Assembly (NCBI GenBank): GCA_024336345.1
Contig: JANFOG010000011.1
Span: 1,116,001-1,180,000, forward strand
From: Mariannaea sp. PMI_226
Lineage: Eukaryota; Ascomycota; Sordariomycetes; Hypocreales; Nectriaceae
Reading direction: 5' to 3'
DNA length: 64,000 nt
Shown here: one piece after another, positions 35,461-48,391 of the stretch
Layout: each line of letters starts with the position of its first letter
Numbering within the stretch: position 1 is the first letter of the stretch
Notes under the pieces: generated by a model
The model's input: only the letters and a program-made list of their open reading frames with translations
Database searches by the model: none
Told to the model about the DNA's origin: nothing
Translations under genes and position numbers: made by a program

Positions 35461-37122
35461 TATCTCGCCCGAGTCGAGGTTGATAGTAAAATCTGGATCG
35501 ATTGAACCCCCTCGAAGGTGAACTGTCTGGCGATCTTCTGATACTTGGTCTGTTGGATCAGCTTTATAAATGTAGTCCTGATGCAAGCTCTGCCCTTGAG
35601 TATCGCCGTGTTTGGCTATTGGGTAATAGCCTTCCCCCGCTGATCAAAGCCTTGCTATCCTTATGAGACGTTATGGATTGGATAAGTTCGGTGAGAGAAA
35701 ATAGGTTATAAGCGTCTTATTGATAAAAGACTATTCAAAAAAGATGAATTGAGTACTGGAGATTATGATGTTGAGATGAAGGAGGACTATTCAGTGCAAT
35801 TGCAAAAGAGAAATGATGGGGCTTGGGAAAGGAAGAATTGGAGAATCATGGGCATATTAATATACTAGAATTTGGTACTAACTTTTCTGAAACAAGACGA
35901 AGTGTTATTCTTTGACACCTTCTGTTCATAGCACACAGCGTAGTGGCTTGGAAACAAAGAATCACATCGTCTGGCAGTCAAGGATGGATGGTCTATGCAG
36001 CGAAGTCAAAAGCGTACCTATTTACTTCTCCCAGCCGTTCACACCGATGTTGATTTCGAAAACAACAGAGGGCAAACTTGCAAACAATATGCAAACATCT
36101 GCAACTGTTGCATTTGTATTTGTATCAAACCATGCTAGCCGCTTGTATCGAAAAATTGCAGCCTTGGGACGTATTGGTTCTCACTGAACAAGCTGCAATA
36201 TATCTTGACGCCAAGGAAAGGGAGACAAGGGAGGCGGGCACTTGCTTGCTCAGCTTGGCTGAAAGAAACAGATTGAATGTAGGTATTTGCCCAACCTCCC
36301 CTCGAACATAGAGCCACCTCCATCTCAATGAACGTGATAAAGAGCCACAAGCTTCACTGTACTGTACTGAACCGGACTGAGCCGTACCATAGTACAGTAG
36401 CAGCCACGAAGAGCTGTCCGCCGTTTCAATGCCGAATAGGTTTTCCTTCTTTGCATAGACCTCACTCATGTGGCGCTTCATGGTTCACGCCGTGTGATGT
36501 GATGAGAACCGACATCATGTGCCTTTGTAGCAATAGGCCCAATACAGTCAGAAACTGCTCAGTCATGCCCAGTGCAGTGTGCCCCAGGAAACAAAGAAAG
36601 CCCAAAGTATGCCGCATCGGCCTCTTCCCCCCGGGCTGTAAGAACACAGCAAACTCTCTGCTACCAGTCACAAGCTCACAACGGACATTCCTAGCATGGC
36701 ATCACACCTCAGGTAGCCTACGACAGGGCAAGTTACCGCCCCCGGGGGACCGTAATTTGGACAAGTGGAAGTGTTGTTGTTCATGACAGAAATCATGTGG
36801 ATAGCTATTCAGTATGAAACATACCGGCGTTCTTGCCTGGGTCAACAGATTTGGCAACCATGTATGATGAAGAATTTGGGTGGATATGGATCAATGGCTA
36901 TGATCGGTCTAGAAAAAGCGAACAATAGAACCTTACGATTACCGCCACGAAATAATTCCTCTAATAACATCTGTACATTCAAATAGACTGTCTCTTTTTA
37001 ACCAACTAAATAAATTTTGCTAGAAAGAAAGGAGCCGCAACATCGTGATACCAAGATGAGATCTGCTCTAAAAAGGGTGTACCCCATCACAGATCAAGGT
37101 GACCAAGTACGCCCGTTTGTCA
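35461..37122. other. Intergenic region and missing 5' exon zone
   Basis: This holds the unresolved 5' part of the large minus-strand gene (coding-like, in-frame to 35639; possible acceptor TTTGATCAG there) and the 3' flank of the hydrolase at 37123. No other coding sequence was recognised. Open frames around 36330-36790 show no domain. Confidence 0.45.
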
Positions 37123-38052
37123 CTAAGCGAGTGTCTTTGCGTAAAACTCGATCAACTTTGGTGCCGACTCTGTCATATCATCGTACAGATCGAAATGGTT
37201 CTTCCCTTTGATAATAAATAGCTCCTTGGGGTCCTTGGCTTGCTCCACTGCACTCCTACTATAGTGTAGAGTTTCCGCCTCTGCTCCGACAATCATCAGC
37301 AGCGGTCGTGGCGAAATGAGATGCTGATAGTTGAACGAGTCGTATCCAATCATTAAATCATAGCTTGATGGAGGAACCCGCTGGTCGGATCGAGTCTGGC
37401 AGCCGCGTTTTGAGCCATAATAGGAGGCGGCTGCTTTAAAGAACGAAGGTGCTTCCTCTGGCACTGCAGATGGTTCGGTTTCGAACATACGGGGTGCTTG
37501 AGCTTTGAGATCATTGGCGTGAGTAGTGCGCCAGTCTCCTGCAGCTTTGAGAGCGCCAGCGATGGCTTCGGGAGACTCCTTATTATTACTTTCGTAGAGA
37601 CCACCATTGCGAGTCATCCGGCCTACACAGGCGGCACTGACGGTTCCCAGGGCCTTGATACGGGTGTCAGATTGTGCAGCGTACGAGGTATATCCGCCTG
37701 ATGCGCAGATTCCTAGGACACCGATTCGCTCAGGGTCAACTTCGCTCTTCAACGTAGTCAAATATGTAACCGCAGCTTTATTATCCTCGACCCGTTGGTG
37801 GGGATCTTCGAGCCCACGGGGTTCACCGCTGCTTTCACCCTGATAACCAGCATCGAACGTTAGGGCGTAAAATCCAGCAGAAGATAAAGCTCTGGCATAG
37901 TCTGCTGCTGTCTGTTCTTTGACTCCTGTCATGGGATGGCTCACGACGATGGCAGCGCCATTCCGATTGCGGGACCCGTCGGTAGGCTTATAGAGCTCTC
38001 CAACTATGGTAAGCATAAATGATGGAAAGGTGACCTTGATCGGTGAAGACAT
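37123..38052 (-). CDS. Alpha/beta hydrolase (dienelactone hydrolase/polyketide transesterase-like)
   Basis: A single exon encodes 309 residues from the ATG at 38052 (MSSPIKVTFPSF); a non-ATG extension to 38076 is discarded. The alpha/beta-hydrolase core shows IVVSHPMTGVKEQT, then FDAGYQGESSGEPRGLEDP, the nucleophile elbow GVLGICASGGY, and late acid and histidine regions (LLMIVGAE; KGKNHFDLYD). The elbow carries Cys in GICASGG, as in dienelactone-hydrolase-like and YcjY-like enzymes, so the nucleophile could be Cys or the nearby Ser. There is no signal peptide, so it should be intracellular. The substrate is unknown. A clear paralogue lies 14 kb away at 52247-53170, sharing most core motifs and a 9-bp promoter word. 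Confidence 0.85.
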   Translation of the reverse strand: MSSPIKVTFPSFMLTIVGELYKPTDGSRNRNGAAIVVSHPMTGVKEQTAADYARALSSAGFYALTFDAGYQGESSGEPRGLEDPHQRVEDNKAAVTYLTTLKSEVDPERIGVLGICASGGYTSYAAQSDTRIKALGTVSAACVGRMTRNGGLYESNNKESPEAIAGALKAAGDWRTTHANDLKAQAPRMFETEPSAVPEEAPSFFKAAASYYGSKRGCQTRSDQRVPPSSYDLMIGYDSFNYQHLISPRPLLMIVGAEAETLHYSRSAVEQAKDPKELFIIKGKNHFDLYDDMTESAPKLIEFYAKTLA

Positions 38053-39567
38053 TATAAAGGATTGCCAATCAATCAATTGAAAATAGAATTAGAATGTTCC
38101 GTGATAAATCTGTTACCAATTGGGTCTTGAACGCAACTACCATTCATACATCTTAAATAGCTTGCCAACGCCTTGATGGCTTTAAAGAGTCCACGGAGCG
38201 GAGTTAACCATCTTCAGAGCGCCCTGACAACTTTCGGGCTCTTCGGGCGCGAACGATGACGTTTGACTGATGAGGACTATAAACACGCAAACACCACCGA
38301 ACGCGTATGTGGCCCGAGCAACCTATGTTCACTTTTGCCGGACGTTATATCACCGTATGGATTCGTGGGAAAGACATGAGTATCAGTCTCCGGCGTGTCC
38401 TCTGCAAATGAATCACTCGGAGAGTATTCTGCACGGGTTCGTTTTTATCTTTTATGATCAACATAACGAGAAGAAGTACAAAAGTTCAATATATTGCCAG
38501 CATATTCCCCAGCCGAAGCCGGAAAAAAAAAGAAAAAAAAAATATTGGACAGCAAAATTAGTACTGCATTATAAGAGTACACCGTATTTGCGATACCTGA
38601 GACTGTGTTCAGCTACAAGCTCTAATATGGGCATTCAATATCGGCATACTAGAGACCCCTCGTGGCAAATAGAGAAGTGCTTCACAGGCAATATGATGTT
38701 TCCTCTAAAACAAAGAAGATGGATGGCGCATCATCTTCCTCCGTCCGCTTTGCCATCAAGACAACACTAGGTTTGCGCCTCGATGCTCGTCAATTTCTTT
38801 CAAGGCTGGAACAAAGAAACGTGGAGAAAGGGTGCTTTTCTTTTAACACATTACAGATCACGTAGAATTATCTATTCAACCTTATTTCCAGCCTGAGTCT
38901 CCAGTGCACATCATGGCGGACTGCATCTTCAGCTACCCAACAGTAGTTTACGATCTCGTATAAAGTCTCATCCCACTGAGTCGACCTGACACCAGTCGTT
39001 CTACGATGCGACTACAAAGAGATCGAGATCAAATGGGCAACACGGCACTCAAGCACTGCATGCACTGGCCACCAGCGCCTACAGGTGCCATGTAGACCTC
39101 TACTCACCACAGTACAATAAGAGTACAGCCGTCGCAAAGGCGGGATGAAAGGGCAGCCCGAGAGCTCCATATCCCATGCCTTACACTTATGTATCAAATG
39201 ACTGTGTGAGGTAATGCCATGATAAATGCTTCTGTTAGAGTGAAAAAGGCAATTAAGGAAGTGACTCGTGAATAGTAAACAGCCAGCCAACAGTGTCGTA
39301 GGCTGATAGAAGCTGTAGCGAGAACGTGCGCTCTGTGTTGGTTCTCATAGCTATCACGTGACAGATCACGCTCACCCATCCGTTTGCCCAGAACTGCCGA
39401 ATCAGGTGCAAACCATCAGAAAATTGGCGTCCTATAGCTAGTCGTACCATTTCGAACCATCATCCCTCGCTGCCCTCGCAAATCTCCTCCTCTACTGCCT
39501 GCGGCTCCGCGCAACGCCAATGGATTGAGTTCTAGCTGAGACGCCATGAACCGATCGCAAGGCGAAC
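38053..39567. other. Intergenic region
   Basis: About 1.5 kb between divergent genes. Close to the hydrolase start, 38231-38250 has two TTCGGGC words. An A-rich tract lies at 38522-38543. Open frames at 38270-38865 and 39012-39450 have no recognisable protein features. The COX10 leader, with an overlapping upstream ORF from 39546, is at the right end. Confidence 0.45.
38231..38250. promoter_or_regulatory. Repeated TTCGGGC promoter motif
   Basis: CTTTCGGGCTCTTCGGGCGC contains two direct TTCGGGC words about 180 bp upstream of the hydrolase ATG at 38052. The nine bases CTTTCGGGC recur upstream of its paralogue at 53478-53486. Zn2Cys6-type factors bind CGG-containing words; the assignment is inferred. 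Confidence 0.35.
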
Positions 39568-39641
39568 ATGCGACCACCAAGATGTCTCGTTATCGCCGCC
39601 GAGGTTCCGGCCTGGACAGCCGTCGCCAGAGCCCCTCATAG
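39546..39641 (+). promoter_or_regulatory. Upstream ORF overlapping the COX10 start
   Basis: An ATG 22 bases before the COX10 ATG opens a 31-codon frame in the +1 phase and ends at TAG 39639-39641, inside COX10. Ribosomes starting there would bypass the COX10 start, so COX10 translation would depend on leaky scanning or on a transcription start between 39546 and 39568. Confidence 0.4.
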
Positions 39642-41118
39642 CAGCTTTATCACAAGATCCACTAATAGACGATGGATGTCCTCGCCAACCGCTTTCCAAG
39701 CTACTCGAATGGTCGCTACTGCACCATTAAAGGGCTCAGTATTCTTCCTGTCCAACCGCATCTTTGAGCGATCCAATTGCCTCGACTTCCTCATATCTCG
39801 GCGAGCCAATAGTGGCATATCCTCAACTGCTGCGCCAACTTCAGCCTCCGAAATCGCCAACCCAGCAGTTTCTTCCTCCTCCGAACCTACCCAATCCGAC
39901 TCGTCTCTCGCTCCTCATCGTCGAAGGCAGGCTCAGCGCCGTGAAAAGGCTGCTGCAGAGGCGGCTGTCAATGGAGAAAAACCACTTCCTCCCGATGCCT
40001 CATCAGTCTTGACAACGCAGGCTGCTGCGCAACCTTCCAACTCCTTTCGACGGACCTTCACTACCTTTCTCTCCCTCTCAAAACCTCGACTGACAGTGCT
40101 CGTCGTACTCACGGCAATGGCCTCGTATGCCATTTATCCTGTTCCCGAGCTGCTCGCTCCAAGCACAACCGAGACTCCGAGTTTAAGCCCGCTCACGTTG
40201 CTTTTCCTCACCACTGGCACTGCACTCTGCTCAGCTAGCGCCAATGCCCTCAACATGCTCTACGAGCCGGCAACGGACGCTAAGATGAGTCGAACAAGAA
40301 ATCGACCTCTTGTGAGGCGGCTCATCTCGACTCGCAGTGCCGCTGCCTTTGCGATCTTAGCTGGAGCCACCGGAGTGGGCGCTCTATTTTTTGGTGTTAA
40401 CCCAACAGTGTCATTTCTCGGTCTCTCTAATATTGTGCTCTACGCGGGTGTTTACACGCCTTTGAAGGCTGTTACTGTATTTAACACCTGGATCGGCGCC
40501 GTTGTTGGTGGGATCCCCCCGCTGATGGGTTGGGCCGCTGCGGCTGGTGAAACTGCTACCAGGGATGGGTCATGGAGGGAACTCCTGTTTGCCAGTGATG
40601 GGTCCTCGATTGGAGGCTGGGTAATGGCTGGTCTGCTCTTCGCCTGGCAGTTCCCCCACTTCATGGCTCTCAGCTGGCCAATTCGTGAGGAGTACAAGGC
40701 TGCCGGCCTTCGAATGCTGTGCTGGACGAACCCTGCGCGCAACGCCCGAGTCGCTCTCCGATACAGTCTTGTTTTCATCCCTCTCTGCCTAGGTCTCTGC
40801 GCCTCTGGCGTTACAGAGTGGTCCTTTGCCGTAACAAGTCTCCCCATCAACGCCTGGCTACTGCGAGAGGCCGTTCGTTTCTGGAGATTTGAAGGCCATA
40901 AGGGCAGTGCGAGGGGTCTCTTCTGGGCTAGTGTTTGGCATTTACCTGGCGTCATGATCCTCGCCGTTCTGCACAAGAAGGGCATGTGGAGCAGGGCTTG
41001 GAGGAGCATCTTCGGTGAAGAGGAGGGCGAATGGGAAGAAGAGGAGCTTGATGAGATGGTAATCATGGCCGCAGACCACTCAGGCGATCAGTTACAAGAT
41101 ACCAAGCCGCAGAGGTGA
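39568..41118 (+). CDS. COX10: Protoheme IX farnesyltransferase, mitochondrial (Cox10)
   Basis: A single exon encodes 516 residues. Cox10 attaches a farnesyl chain to heme b to form heme O in the inner mitochondrial membrane, the first committed step to heme A of cytochrome oxidase. Residues 1-45 are Arg/Ser/Ala-rich with no acidic run, as expected of a mitochondrial presequence. A low-complexity stretch runs to about 165. The prenyltransferase core starts at LSLSKPRLTVLVVLTAMASY. The Asp-rich motif is seen as NALNMLYEPATDAKMSRT (226-243) followed by RNRPL, and the second conserved region as YTPLKAVTVFNTWIGAVVGG then IPPLMGW. Seven to nine membrane segments follow. The C-terminus is acidic. 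The length fits fungal Cox10. An overlapping upstream ORF may reduce translation. Confidence 0.94.
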   Translation: MRPPRCLVIAAEVPAWTAVARAPHSSFITRSTNRRWMSSPTAFQATRMVATAPLKGSVFFLSNRIFERSNCLDFLISRRANSGISSTAAPTSASEIANPAVSSSSEPTQSDSSLAPHRRRQAQRREKAAAEAAVNGEKPLPPDASSVLTTQAAAQPSNSFRRTFTTFLSLSKPRLTVLVVLTAMASYAIYPVPELLAPSTTETPSLSPLTLLFLTTGTALCSASANALNMLYEPATDAKMSRTRNRPLVRRLISTRSAAAFAILAGATGVGALFFGVNPTVSFLGLSNIVLYAGVYTPLKAVTVFNTWIGAVVGGIPPLMGWAAAAGETATRDGSWRELLFASDGSSIGGWVMAGLLFAWQFPHFMALSWPIREEYKAAGLRMLCWTNPARNARVALRYSLVFIPLCLGLCASGVTEWSFAVTSLPINAWLLREAVRFWRFEGHKGSARGLFWASVWHLPGVMILAVLHKKGMWSRAWRSIFGEEEGEWEEEELDEMVIMAADHSGDQLQDTKPQR

Positions 41119-41985
41119 TGGCATGTGTAAAAATATTTGTATGATTGAAAAGACAGGACAGGATAGCATTGTGTGGCATTTGAACAGACCTGATAGGTTT
41201 TTTATTGATGTCACAACTTGGATATAGTGTTGACGACTCCACGATTGTAGATGTAGATGTTCACTTTCTAGATATTCGAAGGGTTGGCTTCAAACTTGAA
41301 ATCCAAGAATCATGAAATGAGGGAGAAATGTTTATTAACAAAAATCAGCATTTGTATTTCTTCACTGCGGAGGGAATCTAACTGGTAGATTCTAATCGCG
41401 ATCCCTTTCCCCCTTCTTGTTGTCCTGGTATCTCTATCTCTAGTTGTACAAGACAAAGTGAAAGTCGTCTCGGTCCAGTAGCCACCAATTTTGTTGCAAA
41501 AAACCAAATAGTAAATAACACGATCGGGTAGTTGATGTGTATAAAATAGCATTATATGATAACTCCAACTCCTGAATGACGGGATAAAAAAAAGGAAAAG
41601 AGGGAGGGAAAAAAAAAAGAATCCAAGAGGATTTGCTCGTTCCTCATCGTTTCATTAAAGTCCTTGCTCCGTAAACGCCTTAGCCATGCTGCTGCTGCTG
41701 CTTCTTCTCGACAGAGTGAGAGAAATAAAAATTCATGGACCGAGTGAGTGTTTTGGATACCAGTTGTAAGTATTTAAGGAATGGTAGTTCTAGTCTGGAC
41801 AAAAACCAAAATAAGGAATGGATGGGGGAGAATAATCTCAAGTAGATTGTGTAGGAGGAGGAGGCAATGTCAGGGCCTGGAGGTATGATTGAAGGTATGA
41901 GAGTAGGGGAAGGAGAGTGAGAGTATGTAGTGAGGGTATAGTCAAGGTGTGAGAGGGGTATTAATTCCAACCGGAGATGGTCGCT
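41119..41985. other. Intergenic region between convergent genes
   Basis: About 870 bases between the COX10 stop and the stop of the Myb-like gene. It contains A-rich and purine-rich tracts near 41586-41620. No gene was recognised. Confidence 0.45.
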
Positions 41986-43114
41986 CTAGACGCCAGCGCC
42001 AGCTGTTCTGTTGATGAGAGCAGGAATGGCCAGATCCGAGCTCTGTGGCCTTTGTGTAGTCATGTAAGAGCTATGGCTCTGGTGCTGCCCGGCGTGGCCT
42101 CCGTAACCGTGTCCAGCGCTGGCGGAGGAGCTCACACTCGACGAGTAGCTATGGCTGCCATACCCGCCCCCGTATGCAGCGGCAGCCGCGGCCGCGGAGC
42201 CCAAGTTGTAGTGAGCCGTAGTGGCAGACCCAAGGGCAGCCAGTTGGGCAGAATGGGACTGCTGCTGCTGCTGAAGCGCCTGGTAAGTAACGGCCGAGGC
42301 CGAGGCGTTACTGGAGTGCGCTGAGTGTAGGGCAGATGTGGTGGTCTCGGGGCTACTATACGATGTGTCTAGATCGTCAACGGGAGTCAGGCCCATGCCG
42401 GAGATGCCGCTGTCGTCGTCATACCCTGAGAGAGTACCGCCGGACTCAAGCCGGTCACGGCGGGCAGCAGCCCTCGCGGCGCTTTGCAAATTCTTGAGGC
42501 CATTGGACATGCACTAATGGGAAGAGACAACCCCCTGGTTAGTCCAAACACTCTTGGTTCTTATTATTGGGGACACATGAAAAGCTCACCTTCTGCTCGA
42601 CGACATTCCACTTCTCTCCAGTGCGAGCTGCCAGACCGCTCCAAATTTCCTTCCGCATAGCCATATATACCTTGGCCAAACGCTGAAGCTTCTGGTTATC
42701 CCAGTCATCAGCGCCTTTTCGCTCCATCAATCGCTCATGTCGCTTGCGGCAGGCATTAGGTGTTTTGGTGGGGAAGAAGTTTGCTTGAATCTGGCCCCAG
42801 TTAAGGCCCTGCATTCTAGCATTGAGCAGCTGCTGATCATCGGTGGGAGTCCATGCTCCGGAACTCGCACGATGAGGCACCGGAGGTGGTACAGACACAG
42901 TAGTAGATTGAGAGGCCGCAGCGTAGGAGTCATAGGTGGTGGGTTGTGGTTGAGTGTGGAGACTCATGGATGAGTTTGTAGAAGGGACCCCATAGTAGTT
43001 ACTAGGCATAGTCATGCGTTGATGGCTGTATATGGGGTTTGGTGCCAGAGAAACCGGTAAAGGACCACCGTAGTTTCTGTGGGAGTTGCTAGGAGTTCTC
43101 ATGTGTTTCGGCAT
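41986..43114 (-). CDS. Myb-like (SANT) DNA-binding regulator
   Basis: Two exons on the minus strand, 43114-42590 and 42513-41986, encode 350 residues; the 76-nt intron has GTGAGC donor, ACTAAC branch word and TTAG acceptor, and falls inside the second Myb repeat. The N-terminal 80 residues are Ser/Pro/Tyr-rich. Two Myb/SANT-like repeats follow: about residues 86-131 (SGAWTPTDDQQLLNARMQGL, WGQIQ, NACRKRHERLM) and about 135-178 (DDWDNQKLQRLAKVY, WSGLAARTGEKW). They continue into a basic SAARAAARRDRL segment. The C-terminal half has a Gln run, an Ala run and Gly/His/Ser-rich stretches typical of transcription activators. It should be a nuclear sequence-specific regulator; targets are unknown. 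A long (3 kb) gene-free upstream region fits a developmentally regulated gene. Confidence 0.85.
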
Positions 43115-46100
43115 AGTGGATAGATGTATGTGGGAGAAGATAATAAGATGGTGATTGGTTGTTGTGGATTGCTTGTCAAGGTGAAGTCGAAGCTAGTTCA
43201 AAACGATGTTCCAAGCTTGGTATACGATATCAAAGAAGGAATTACCGATTAGGCGTGCGATGTGATGTGAGATAGAAAAGAAGGCTCGGATCAACCGGCC
43301 AGTTTTGTCGTTGTCTCGAACGGGGTCGACCACGGTCTTAAGAATGGGCCGAAACAAGAGGATCCCGAAAATGGGTTATAAGAGAATAGCGAATGGGAAG
43401 ATCGTAGGCTCTATGAAGAAACGAATTCGAATAGACCAGTATTCAAGAAAGCGACAGAGAGGAAATTCGTAACCCGGAGACAAACGAAAAGGAAAAAGAG
43501 AAAGGAAAAAGAACAATGAAAAGTAAAAAAAGGAAAAAAGAGATAGAAACTTGATTGTTGAGCGAGAGCTTGAATGAGCAGAGAAAAAGATCGAGGCCGT
43601 AAGATGGCCGGATATGAAGCAGCTTTAAGCTCAAGAGGCCGTCTTGATTGAATGGGCCATGACGAGGCAGAAGACTAAGACCAATCTTACTTCGGGCGGC
43701 TGCGATGATGAAACAAGACAGGACGACAAAAGGGGAAATGAAACGACACATTTGTGTCTGAGAAGAAGAGCGCATTGAGAATGGGCCATGGATATTGGTC
43801 CGAATGGCGGCTGTCTGGAGTTGGGCGGCTACGAAGAGGGTCTTCCGGTAGGGCGGCTACGGCTTAGACTCAAGTCTCCTGACTATGAGCAGAAGCTTGG
43901 GATGGTTTGCGGTACAGAGGAGTATGGGGAAGCGCCTTTGGAGGGGGTAGGAAGGGGAAAACATGTTACAATGTGCGGCGTGGCAGTCGACAAAAAAAAA
44001 ACAGTCGAGGGGTAGTTGGAGCTAGGACGGTGTTGGGAATGAGATGTTGGAAGAGATAGACGAACCTGCGTCCCTAAGGATCCCCAGCAGCAGCGCAAGA
44101 CATATTGACAGCCAGCCGTCGTGCAGGTTTCAGGAACGCCCACAACACACAAGAACAAAAGGCTCTTTTCTTTCCCGCAGCGGCGCCTAGAGGGAAATTG
44201 GAACGGGGTTGTTGCATGGTGCATGGACATGGACATGGATGGGCACAAGATGTGGCGTGGTGGGGAATTCCTCTGTATAGACTGAGGATGAAGAAGAGAG
44301 ACTGGAGATACAGAGCGGGGGTGGGTTGGGGGGAGGGGGAGAAAGAGAGAGGATCGAGATAGCTAATGCGGCTAACTCCATAGATTAAATTAGAGAAAAG
44401 AGACATTTTTCTCTTAGCTTGCCGCGAAGAATTTTGAATGCGGAAGTTGTCTGCAGTGGTAGTCCGACCTTGGTATACAGCACTCCGCCATCACCTCATT
44501 GCAGTAATATGGCCACCAGAGGGGGCCATCTTCGAGCAGAGGATTCTTTTTTACGTGGGGTACATCGCGAACGATCAGCGAGGAAGAGACGACAATTGAC
44601 GTCAGTAAATGGTAGTCGATATAAAGAAAAATGCAATCCCGCAGCTGGCAAATTTAGATCGATCAACTGTAGAGGCAGATCAGAGAGAGATGTGTGGTGT
44701 TGAATGGTTTGTGTTGAAGAGATGAGGGCGCGAATTAGTGTGGGACAGCGGGCCATTCAGCCATCTCATTGGCTGCCGCTTCCACAGGCGCGCGTTTAAC
44801 TCAAATTAAGCGTTTTCTCCAAAGAAGGGATAGCGGGACTATTTTTAGATACATAACCACATCATCCCCGGCTCTCATTGGATTTTGCAGCAAAGTACTC
44901 CCACACCATGCAACGGTGGGGAGGAACCTTTTCGCCAAATGGTGACACTACCACCACCCAGAAATATGGGACAAGCGCTTGCCCGATGGGCCTTGAAAAC
45001 GGGCCAGGACGAGCGAAAACAAAAGCTGCAAACTGCAAAAGAGAGGCAGTCATGTGTACTAAAGCAACTGATGTCTGTTTCAGGTCGTACTATGTCTGGG
45101 CTGGTCGAGCCATGGACTGGGGGCGGCACACACGCGAGCAGAGAACCAACTCGCCGCCGCCGGAAGAGAGAGTGGGATGATGCTATTCCGGCCTGATTGT
45201 AGAACCATGTCTTCGAGCTTGGCAGCTGTTCCGTTGGCTGGGTGAGGTGGTTGTGGCACCCCTGAATGCATCTTTTTCTGCCAACAAAGCGATGCCCACC
45301 TGTTCGCACATTAGTACATCGGACCAGGTGCTGGAGCCCATCTGCAAGATCCTTGTAACTAGAGGAAACGGGTGTTTACACCTCCAACAAATGAGGGTTA
45401 CAGAAGCTACTTCCTTCTTCCCTCGAGAGTATTTGTCGCCTCTATTATGTTAAATGGACGACAGGATACAAGTCAATCGCCAATGTCAGGCTTACACTCG
45501 TTAGCTTGAGGAGTTCAAGAGGGGATAATACACAACATACTGCACGCACGAAGCAACTAGATGGCGGATCACGATAAAAAAGATACATAATAGCCATTGA
45601 ACTACTACTAGCGTGTTCTATATTTAGAGTTAACCGTACGAAAATCGAGAACAAAAAAAAACGTCGAAGGTGTTCTGTGTTTGCCGATACGCGGGATGGT
45701 CGTACCGTCGATCTGACCAACCTACCCTGGATTTACATGATCATGAAACGGCGCGTAGTGATTTGGATCTTCCCAGGCTGGTTCGGCACAGGGTAGGAGA
45801 GATATTTGAAACAAGCCATCATCAGTTCTTTTATTTTTATTTATTTTATTTTATCCTTCGTATTAACTCACCTACTTCTCTTGGGCACGGTCATCCTTGT
45901 AGCGGGCTGAAATTTTTGGCGATTGGGTGCCAATTACAACCAAGTCTGGTTCTCACTGGCCATCGTTTATCCAGCCTTGAAGATCAAACGTTTGCGAATC
46001 ATACCATATCATATTTTTCAGTCTATAATAATAACAATACCATCTAATAGCACCCCATTTCCCGGATCTACCCTATAATATCTCGATAAGACGTTATCGT

Positions 46101-46161
46101 TGCCCATAATCGCGTGAATATGCCCAACTTGGGCCCGTCCGTTCTCTCTCTGCCAATCGAC
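43115..46161. other. 3-kb intergenic region upstream of the Myb-like gene
   Basis: No coding sequence was recognised. Purine-rich tracts (43485-43545, 44280-44360) and a poly-A at 43991-43999 occur. Parallel open frames at 44875-45310 on both strands look fortuitous. The region is large for this window and probably carries the promoter and long leader of the Myb-like gene plus the 3' flank of the GH51 gene. Confidence 0.45.

Positions 46162-48391
<2,230 letters not shown>

Noticed and set aside
33754..35586. Separate 615-residue protein ending at 33739
   Set aside because: The stop lies inside a 44-nt intron; splicing joins it in phase to the next exon. It also starts at TTG, not ATG.
36328..36786. 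152-codon frame
   Set aside because: Composition is unlike the neighbouring genes, rich in Cys and Pro without motif, and there is no gene-like context.
44875..45310. Overlapping frames of 100-144 codons on both strands
   Set aside because: No domain, no splice context, and both strands open equally, as expected by chance in moderately GC-rich DNA.
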